From: Branchiostoma floridae
Lineage: Eukaryota; Chordata; Leptocardii; Amphioxiformes; Branchiostomatidae
Assembly (NCBI RefSeq): GCF_000003815.2
Contig: NC_049980.1
Coordinates: 17,876,175-17,927,168, forward strand
Direction: 5' to 3'
Length of the DNA: 50,994 bases
Made by a program: the position numbers and the translations under genes. This document shows, in pieces, positions 43,701 to 50,994 of the stretch. Numbering within the stretch: the stretch's first letter is position 1; each line of letters opens with the position of its first letter. A model generated the notes under the pieces. That model saw nothing but the letters and a program-made list of their open reading frames with translations. It made no database searches and was not told the DNA's origin.

Positions 43701-44099
43701 ACGGCGGGGTTTGAACTCAGGACCTTCTGCACCTGAGTCAAACATGCTGTCGATTGCGCCACGCGGTCTCACAACACACATACTTATCACAATATCAGTC
43801 AGCTTTCTATGGTAACAAGTAACAACCTTGGTCACACTGAAGCCCAAGAAGATTAGAAGTCAAAGCCCCTCACCTGCCATTCCACGTGCTACAGATGTAG
43901 TACCTTCCACCTCTCTTGCTCCCACCCTTGACTTGAAGGCTCGTGCCCGAGTGGCCATGCTTTGGGACCGTACGGTAAGCGGAGAGCCGGTAACGAATCG
44001 GAGCCCTGCTGACCGGAGGGGGGTTGCCTGGGCCACCCTGGATGGGATCTGTGTGGCCAGCCGCCCCAGGGGCATGACTGCCAGCCTAGTCACCAGCAT
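37785..44099 (-). CDS. GHITM: Growth hormone-inducible transmembrane protein (GHITM/TMBIM5/MICS1), complete, 7 exons, 344 aa
   Basis: Mitochondrial inner-membrane member of the Bax inhibitor-1 family; in vertebrates it maintains cristae and cytochrome c retention and takes part in mitochondrial cation exchange. Exons on the - strand: 43874-44099, 43247-43358, 42412-42553, 41673-41871, 39411-39509, 38230-38401, 37785-37869. The total of 1035 bases including the stop gives 344 aa, almost the human length, and all phases close. Exon 1 is Arg-rich with few acidic residues (MLVTRLAVMPLGRLATQIPS), a typical mitochondrial presequence. Later exons carry FGIGALCYYGLGLSSEPGA, VKARIRDTYMYFGGG, AAWYTAGIVG, VCAPSEKFLNMGGPLAIGLG, SMYGGLILFGAFLLYDTQ and IDTLNIFIRIATLLAGGGN. 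The start at 44099 is the first Met after a likely 5' UTR acceptor (gttttcag, 44120). The exon 2 donor is multiplied by a tandem array. Confidence 0.93.
38524..39226. mobile_element. Non-autonomous piggyBac-like element (703 bp) in a GHITM intron
   Basis: ttaaaggcatactacg (38524-38539) is the exact reverse complement of cgtagtatgcctttaa (39211-39226). The outermost TTAA on both sides fits the TTAA target duplication of piggyBac elements. There is no transposase reading frame. It lies between GHITM exons 39411-39509 and 38230-38401. Confidence 0.75.
39510..41672. other. Large GHITM intron
   Basis: 2.2 kb between exons 41673-41871 and 39411-39509. Apart from the small + strand reading frame at 40345-40590, no gene or recognised element was found. 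Confidence 0.5.
40345..40590 (+). CDS. Hypothetical 81-aa reading frame inside a GHITM intron
   Basis: ATG at 40345 to TAA at 40588-40590, antisense to GHITM. The product (MAMYKIEGGDRHAYFIEPNH start, FLHPSGTYGVKNQQIILDIL, IKERMARRDE end) has balanced, protein-like composition with no low complexity. No signal peptide or membrane span and no family I recognise. It could be a fragment of a transposon or retrocopied gene, or chance. Confidence 0.3.
   Translation: MAMYKIEGGDRHAYFIEPNHGLFGVGKQLDTDYPFSGQIDSFLHPSGTYGVKNQQIILDILKSSHLGANADIKERMARRDE
42655..43313 (-). repeat. 76-bp tandem array duplicating the end of GHITM exon 2 and its splice donor
   Basis: The 3' part of exon 2 (encoding GALCYYGLGLSSEPGALEKS), its donor TCTGT|GTAAGT and the first intron bases are repeated at 76-bp spacing. 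GTAAGT donors on the - strand lie at 43241-43246, 43165, 43089, 43013, 42937, 42861, 42785 and 42697; the last interval is 88 because of a 12-base insertion at about 42719-42731. Copies are nearly identical except the outermost one. No copy carries a new acceptor, so these are donor duplicates, not extra exons. In the reading frame of exon 2 the donor itself reads GTG TAA, so only use of the first donor avoids an immediate stop. Confidence 0.9.
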
Positions 44100-45815
44100 G
44101 TCTGATTTGTCTTACCTGAAAACATATAGAAACTTGTCATAAAGACATGCAAGTGTATAACATTGTTGTATGCATTAAGTGCTACCTATTTTTTTTTCAA
44201 ATACCTTGTTACATCATCACAGTCCTTGTTGGGGTTGGCGGAAACGGCTGCCCGGTCGGTCGGCGGAAACCCCTGCCCAGTCCGGTCCGGAGGTTGGTTT
44301 TGGGGGTTTCGAGTCTTGCATACAACAGAGTAAGGTATCTAGTGCAGCTGCGCCTTCTTGCAGCAGAAAGCATTGTAATCTCAATATTAAACATACACTA
44401 ATCGTAGAATAAACTTATACAAAACCGTGTCGAAATTTTGGACGGGGTTTTGGTTGGAAAACGGCTGATAGTATTCTGTATCTAAATTATGACGAGGGTA
44501 ATCGTGTACATGCTGTAAATCCGATCGTATTACGGCCGTATTTACAGGGCGCTATCACGTGGAGCGCGGTCGGTAATATTAAGAATATTTATCTTTTGAA
44601 TACCGTGTAGACGGAATATTAATGAGAACATAATTGATTATTAATCAAACAGCCTGAAACTGCAATCTTTGATTGATCACGATACTATTTTCTCACATGT
44701 TGGAAATGAAGAAACCCGAAAATGATAAAGATTTAACCAAGGATTTAATATTTTAACGTGTTCGTGGCCAAAGCACTAAAAGTATCTCACCAACACACCT
44801 ACAGCACAAGATCCGCAAAACGCAATGACTTCAAACTACCAAAACCAAAAACAACAGCTGCAACGAAGTCTTTTCTCTACCGGTGCTCAAAATCCTACAA
44901 CACCACGATAAACAACGTGGCCATGGTCGGCTCGAGAATTTTTTTTAATTAGCAATTAATGTTCAACACGAGTGTCACATACTCTGATCAATGCCCACAT
45001 CTTCTTTGACTAAAGCTATTTTGAAGAGCAAGTAATGATAAAGTTTACTACTGTCCCCTATTAGAAGCGCCTCATACATATCCACGTGTCTACACCGCTG
45101 CGTATTTCGGGGTCAACGACCTAATGTGCGCCACATGGAATGCCGAAAACCTCCGATGAATTACACACTCCAATCAATCCAACCTACAATTTTCTTGTTT
45201 CAGATTATATAAATATAAAACTAGTGTTGGGATAACATTTCCGAAAAAAAAAATCAAGGCGCTAATCAGTTCTTACGGTGAGGACACGCGGCTCATTATC
45301 GACCTTATAAGCGCTAATGAGCTGGCATCACCGAAATCTGGTGTTTACCGTAAATGTGTATAAGATCGAAATTACGCCGTTATTACGGTAATTACGGTAA
45401 TGTTTACGATATTAGTGCTACTGTTCAACGTAGGGTCAGCCTACACGAGAAATGCACCTAAATTACTGTTGCGACAGCAAGCCATATTGTTTACATTTGG
45501 TACACTCGAAACTCCCAAAACCAACCTCCAGACCGGACCGGGCAGCGGTTTCCGCCGACCGACCGGGCAGCCGTTTCCGCCAACCCTCCTTGTTGCAAGA
45601 CCATAAATATTTATTTGAACAAAAAGCCCTCTCACACAGATCAGAATGTATGTGCGGCGACAGAAATTCTAGGTAATATGTCAAAGGTAAATAATTTGAA
45701 AACAGTCCTTGTCTCAACCATAATGAATATGTTTCGATTTGCATAACAACGTCACGGTGGGCTTTGTTTTCTTTTTCCGGGCTTTACTAGTATTTGATGA
45801 AGGAAAGCAGTTCGA
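44100..45815 (-). promoter_or_regulatory. GHITM upstream region with an inverted repeat pair
   Basis: Contains the presumed 5' UTR intron/promoter of GHITM. An 82-bp sequence at 44233-44314 (ggttggcggaaacggctgcc start) is present in inverted orientation at 45504-45585, with few differences, 1.2 kb apart. Between them are short reading frames only, and several attacgg/ccgta words. No TATA box was identified. Confidence 0.4.
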
Positions 45816-46030
45816 ATGGAGGACACAATACTTGGTAAAATCAATCTTCACCAAATGAACAGTAAATTTTGGTCAGTATCTCAGCCAGCAAGGTCGAGGT
45901 TCCAACATATCTCCTTGGTCCTCTCCAGTGTCGTCGGTTGTGTAAATGCCCCCCCTCCCCATGCACAAGTGACAGTCTACCAGGCCAAGTCAACAACATA
46001 CGTTCACGTACGTTTCGACTCGCTCATGTA
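45816..46030 (+). CDS. Possible first exon of an unidentified + strand gene
   Basis: ATG at 45816 opens about 70 codons (MEDTILGKINLHQMNSKFWS, QHISLVLSSVVGCVN) up to a good GTAAGT donor at 46030. A candidate second exon after ttttccag (46576) continues in phase for about 30 codons. No family was recognised. The position would be divergent from GHITM. A chance frame is equally likely. Confidence 0.25.
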
Positions 46031-46103
46031 AGTTGTTATTGTCATAATCACATAACATATGTGTTTAAGATCTACGTACTATAGCGTCATACTTTATATA
46101 TCC

Positions 46104-46125
46104 AAGGAGCTTTTAAAAGCTCCTT
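46104..46125. repeat. Perfect 22-bp palindrome
   Basis: aaggagctttt followed directly by aaaagctcctt, extended imperfectly by tatatcc/gatata outside. No loop, so it could extrude as a cruciform; function unknown. Confidence 0.7.
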
Positions 46126-47240
46126 GATATATCTGCGCGTCATGATGACACTCACCGTCCGGCGTCCTCTGGAGCTTACTACTCATACGCCCTTCTTTAC
46201 CTGTTCCTCTTCCCTGACCTCTTTGACGTTGATGTCAACAAAATTAGCAATGCACAGTCTTCTTAAACAAAGCGAGATGCTCAACGATACACCTCCAACC
46301 AACTTGTACACAACTTGGCAAGGACACCTACGTACTGATGCTTGTTCCCTCGGCTTCTAGAATGGTCTCCTATCGACTCCTTACGCGTGTTGTGCAATGT
46401 TACATTGCGTCATATGCCATATTTAAGTCATCAATCACGCTGGTTACTTTTAGACTTTAAATAAGTTCATTTGTTACAAAAGAAATATAATGCATTGCTT
46501 AACTTACTGACCCTTATAGTAATCAAATAAACACTTTACTTCACGACAAGTGTTTGCTTGAAATATAATTTTCCAGGATCGTCACTAGGGGGCGTTGGTG
46601 CACTGACAGTTGTTTTTTATGGTGCGAGACCACAGTTCAGTCTCGTACACAGGGTACTCTGCATTGTTGATGTGCTCGTATCCAGAACACTGTGTGACAA
46701 GGCAAGAATCTCCAAGAAGATGTTGGGTTGTAATTAGTATCATGTTTTATGGCTCTCTCCTGTCGACCGGGATTCTCTAGCGACAGTCAGTAGCATGAAC
46801 GTTACGATCTTCTACGAGTCATTTTAGCTTTGTTATTGGGTCTTACGGCAACCAGGATGGAATCCTAAATGCACAAATGCAGTGCGCAGTCTTTTGCCAA
46901 GTCCCGATTCCCAGATAAAAATAAAAAATAAAACAACTTTCGCCAAGGCCCTAGAGACGCCGGTGAAGGAGGCTAACCTTAATCTGTAAGTACACATCAT
47001 TAGCAAACAACGTTAACTATGATTATAAATTCTACTGCAAAAATTCCGCATTATATGATGGGCATTAGTCTAAATTCTAATATATTATAAAGCAGACAGT
47101 GCATTACGATCAGTTTCAAGCTATTGTAAGGAAATTAACGCGTTTTTCTTGTAGCTATGCTAATTCTAACTCGTTCTTACTATAATTTATTTCCTTAAAA
47201 TTACTATAATTTATTTTTGTCTTCCTAATGAACATCGACT
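46126..47240. other. Intergenic region downstream of GASK1
   Basis: Beyond the palindrome and a weak possible exon near 46577-46730, no gene. On the - strand AATAAA occurs at 47210-47215 and 47186-47191, 26-55 bases past the GASK1 stop, suitable for polyadenylation. Confidence 0.5.
47210..47215 (-). terminator. Likely polyadenylation signal of GASK1
   Basis: AATAAA on the - strand, 26 bases after the stop codon at 47241-47243; a second copy lies at 47186-47191. Confidence 0.5.
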
Positions 47241-49517
47241 TCAGTAATCATCCACTAAAGCAATTCCTTGCTCATCTATGTAATCTGCAAGAATTTGTCC
47301 CCTTTTCTGCAGAATGTGGACATATTTGGTCAGATTGTCTCGGTCTTGTGTTTTCCAGAAAACCCTGTCCACTTGTAAGGACCGCAGCAGCAGCTCAGCC
47401 AACCGTCCAGACTTCAACACCTCCACGGCTCTCCGTGGAACCCTATAGAAATGGAAAGAAAAGAGAAATATTGCTCCTCTGCAAATCAAGTGCTATTAAA
47501 GTAAACTGTGCTGTTCTCTATCACAGATAGCTATTTCTTTCTTGGATTCTAGCGAACGTTGCGTATGACTGACTTGGCGGAAGTTGTACTTTACATAAGC
47601 ATTTTTTTGTTCTCTATCATGACTCCGCTGTTTATGGATGTTTCACGTACTCGTCGATCCCAGCAAGCAGTCGGAAGTCCAAGTTGTCCTCCTGCCGTTC
47701 TGCAACACCTGCGTTATCCAGGAACACCAGTCTACTCGGGTCATTCCTGTTGCTGAAGATGTGTACCAGCATGAGTTGCGCGTCCGGGTTGTCACAGTCT
47801 GCGGTCCGTCCGTCCGACTCACACTTGTCCTGCTCTGTTGGCCTGAACCCGCAGCAGTTCCTGTCAAGGCGGTCATAGACCTAAGTAGGAAATAAGAAAT
47901 AATCACGACTCCTCTCCAAGGAATATGTATAACGGCTGAAACATGTATGATGCTGCCTTCACTAGTAATTGTACAATTATATGTCTAGGAATAAATAATA
48001 TTTGAGCGCAGAATTCGAACTTTTTCTTTGTATGATGAATGTGCGTCATAAAGAAAGGGAGCAAGAAAGTCACTTGACATTTGTTATGAAAGTAAAATGC
48101 CACCTTGCAAGACGCAGTGGTATTGCACAATGCGATATGCTCACATGTCAACAGGTGTCAAACACGGATACACCAGCCACCAGTCCAGCTCGAGAACACG
48201 CATTTTGCACGTGTCTGTGCATGCTATACTAGACCATAGATCGGGTGCTTTAGCACAGCACTTTCATGCCTTTTACCAAAGGAAACGCGCATGTGATCAA
48301 CGCCATACAGATGATCAGTGGGCAATCAATGCATTCATAGCAAAATAAAGTTTTATATCTAACGTTAACAACTAAACCTGTAGAAGTTTATAGACTTGAC
48401 TACAGGCTACAGAAACAACTCTCAAACTTAAAAAGGGGGTGATAGATAACGTTACGCCTTTGCCCGATGTTTTACTGATCATTTCCTTTCTATATTGCCT
48501 CACCTGAAGGAGGAAGTCAAACATGGCGAGACGTGCCCACTCCAGGTGCACCACGGAACACCTGTCCCATGGACGAGGCTTCCTGCCGTCAGCCCAGCAC
48601 CGAGCCCTCAGGATGGACTGATATGTCGACCAGTCCAGCTCAAAGGAGTTCTGGTCCTCTTGAAAATCTCCGCCGTGAATAAGGTCCGGATCCCACCATA
48701 TCAGCGGCCTCGCCCGGCCGTCCTCGTATCGGAGCCCGAGATGACCCAGTCCGGTAAAGGCTCGTGCCACCGCCGGGAGGGCACGGTCCCACCCCAGCAC
48801 TCTGTCTAGATGGTACGCCACGACTTCAAACATGTCTCGGTAGCTTTTCAGTACAGCGCACTGATCGGTGCAAACAGACAGGTGATCGTTCGTGGTGGGT
48901 TGAATTTCGAAATTGCCGTGTTTATCGAAAACGATCTTATCCACTTTAGGATGATGGGGTATGTTCTCGAGATGGGAGATGTTCCAAGTCGCCAGATGAA
49001 TCATCTTGTCAATGTCGTCTGCGCTAAACCATTCCGGAGCCCGACTCCGCTGAATGGGCGAATGGTTGGATTTTTTTCGTAAACTTTTGGAATCTGACCG
49101 TCCGTTCGGCTTGGACACGACTGTCTTAATATTCTGTAGATGGAGGTCTTTTGTTTCCGTGACCATGCCTTTGTCTTCACCGGGTACTTTCTCGTCAAGC
49201 CTTTCTTCAACAATGTCAATGACAGGTGTTTTAGTTGATTTAGAGCGGTCGTACTGTAGGCTGTTAGGGACATTGGTTTTTAGGTGTGATTCTACCTCAC
49301 TATGAATAGTCTCATCACTCGGGTATTCTGCATCAGCATGATTAGAGACCATCTTCTGTTTCTTGACGTGATTATCTAAAAACCCTGGTAAATTGATGGA
49401 GGTGTTCCTGTTCTTTATGCCGTATGAATAACTGGCGAACAGGAAAAACCCACAGAATGACATTATGAAGATCCCAATGACCATTTTTATTCGCCCGCTT
49501 GTCCACGACATAGCCAT
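47241..49517 (-). CDS. GASK1: Golgi-associated kinase 1-like (GASK1/FAM198), complete, 3 exons, 481 aa
   Basis: Type II Golgi/secreted kinase-like protein distantly related to the FAM20 kinases; the catalytic activity of the family is not well established. Exons on the - strand: 48504-49517 (338 codons), 47651-47880, 47241-47442 (TGA at 47241-47243); phases 0 and 2 close. Residues about 11-33 form a signal-anchor (MVIGIFIMSFCGFFLFASYS), followed by a Lys/Glu/Ser-rich stem to about residue 160. The conserved domain begins PEWFSADDIDKMIHLATW and continues DRVLGWDRALPAVARAF, LIWWDPDLI, CSVVHLEWARLAMFDFLLQ, VYDRLDRNCCGF, SRLVFLDNAG, FRLLAGIDE and LLLRSLQVDRVFW, the order seen in vertebrate GASK1A/B. 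An upstream in-frame Met is not seen; a second Met three codons in could also serve. It cannot be assigned to 1A or 1B, and probably represents the pre-duplication form. Confidence 0.92.
47881..48503. other. First intron of GASK1
   Basis: Donor GTGAGG at 48501-48503, acceptor ttacttag at 47881. No feature recognised inside. Confidence 0.6.
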
Positions 49518-50819
49518 TTTGTAACCCTTTATACCTTTACAGTGTCTGTGACTAATACGAATGCTTGTTGAACCGCGTTGTTCTTTTCAAACATAGATGT
49601 ATCTGCGGAAGACAATAGAAAAAGGTTAATATGGCTTCTGCAGAATGACCCGATTTATACATGATATGTACATCTGCTGAATTAAATCATGTGACAAAGG
49701 GTTTGTTCCATTCGGCAGTGAAGGATGTGTGACCCAGAACAAACCAATCAATCAATCAATCAAAATACTAGTAAGGACGGTTAACGTGTTGTAAACGAAC
49801 TTGAATTCTCAAACCACACAAGAAGCCATTTACTACATATTGAAGTGCTCAGTTTTGTATACGTCCGAATGGACCAGTATTCTGTCCCCCAATAAATGGA
49901 CGTCGGACCTACCCTGGAGGCCATCCGGGATCGGGCAGCTAGGACCTACCCTTTATAACTCCTTCGGGCTTAAACTCCCCCGAAGTGCTAATGTGAGATT
50001 GTCGGGCTGACTGCCTTGGCTCCCCAAACAAAACTTGCTAACAAACCTCGCTAGCTACCCGGTCCTGTCTGGCCCCCAGGGTACGTCGGACCCGGTCTTA
50101 TTGTGTTGCTTTGTCATAAACCCACCTATGGCTACTGAGGAATAGCACACTTAACGGGACACGAAAATGGCATCTCTCCTGCGGAAATTGACATGCCCGA
50201 CTCAGCAGGTGATCAGTCTCGTTGTTTGGAGAAGAACCTGAATAATCTCCAACCAGATCCACGGTGCGTAATGTATAGTATCAAACTTCCCGTTTGACTC
50301 CCTTAGTCGGCTATACTCCCTGGCCAGCTTTCATACTAGCTTATGGCACCGTAAGATCTGCTTGGAGATTAAACCTGAAGAGATAAGTGGTCTAGTCAGG
50401 TTCACAATTGTTGTTCCTCGAGGCCTTCACTTTGACCACATTTAAAGAGACGTTAATGAAATATCACAAATAAACAACAAAGTATATCAGAGGGAAAATC
50501 TTTCATCGCGAACGATTGATGACTTAGAAAATTATACTGAAACCGATCGTATTTCGGTGTTTCTTTGCACCGCTCTAAAATACGCTGAAGCAAAGGTGCT
50601 TTCAGAGACACACCATCAGTCTGATGAGCCCATAATACTGGTATCTTACACGTACATGTAATCACAAGATATGATGATGTAATCACTGTAACCGTTCTTC
50701 GTATCACATAGACATGTGCCAAAGCTGAACTGTTGATTTGCAATTTTAACCAAACATCCACGACTGTACATAGTCTATCAATAGCCTCCTTCACCGGCCT
50801 CTCTGGGAAGCTTGGCAAT
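49518..50819. other. 5' flank of GASK1
   Basis: Promoter position for GASK1 but no clear core elements. (ATCA)n-like aatcaatcaatcaatcaa at 49745-49762. The remainder shows no domain-bearing reading frame; the stretch 49800-50330 has repeat-like composition. Confidence 0.4.
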
Positions 50820-50994
50820 TTTTTTTGGGGGGGGGGGCGGTAGGTCGATTCGCGATTTTTAACCGGGAATATGTACTGGGAAAATCGGTACTGGGAAGCC
50901 GATTTCGCCTAGCCCGTACAAGCTTTCCGGGGGATATTCCTTTCCCGGCATATTTCCTTTCCCGGCATATCCCCCCCCCCCCCCCCCCCAAAAA
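50820..50994. repeat. Element bounded by TTTTGGGG / CCCCAAAA homopolymer arms, at the window edge
   Basis: t-run plus about 11 G at 50820-50836 is mirrored by about 19 C plus AAAA at 50971-50994. Inside, tttcccggcatat occurs twice in tandem (about 50940-50968). The arms could be terminal inverted repeats of a small element or independent homopolymers; the right border is cut by the window. Confidence 0.45.

Noticed and set aside
48495-49305. Several + strand frames of 60-100 aa
   Set aside because: They are antisense shadows of the long first exon of GASK1.

Overview
The window looks like draft genomic DNA from an invertebrate chordate, most probably a lancelet (amphioxus, Branchiostoma). 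This is an inference from three things: small exons separated by short GT-AG introns, vertebrate-type gene families (CNTNAP/Caspr, GHITM, PAQR, GASK1), and abundant AT-rich dispersed repeats, MITEs and LINE tails. Two 100-base N gaps (1435-1534, 34345-34444) mark assembly joins. No prokaryotic features, tRNA, rRNA or CRISPR were seen.

Layout. (1) 414-19214, + strand: about 28 exons of a contactin-associated-protein-like (CNTNAP/neurexin IV) gene whose 5' part lies left of the window. Order: LamG-LamG-EGF-fibrinogen-like-LamG-EGF-LamG-EGF-LamG-TM-cytoplasmic tail, one EGF-LamG pair more than a classical Caspr. (2) 20469-23083, - strand: a complete three-exon gene for a multi-pass membrane protein (393 aa) of unrecognised family. 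(3) 23690-24150: a 39-bp minisatellite. (4) 24606-27491, - strand: seven exons of a methylthioribose kinase (MTRK, APH-like fold), with the N-terminal exon(s) and one middle exon not located. (5) 27.5-31.4 kb: a repeat-rich tract. (6) 33793-35011, + strand: a membrane progestin receptor-like PAQR gene interrupted by an N gap and carrying one apparent frameshift. (7) 37785-44099, - strand: a complete seven-exon GHITM/TMBIM5 gene (344 aa) with a 76-bp tandem array that multiplies a splice donor and a TTAA-flanked MITE in an intron. (8) 47241-49517, - strand: a complete three-exon GASK1 (FAM198) gene (481 aa).

The genes are functionally independent, as is usual in an animal genome: neuronal/junctional adhesion, methionine salvage, steroid/lipid receptor, mitochondrial inner-membrane protein and Golgi kinase-like protein. 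No operon is present. Exon borders were derived by hand from splice consensus, phase continuity and family resemblance; no search was run.
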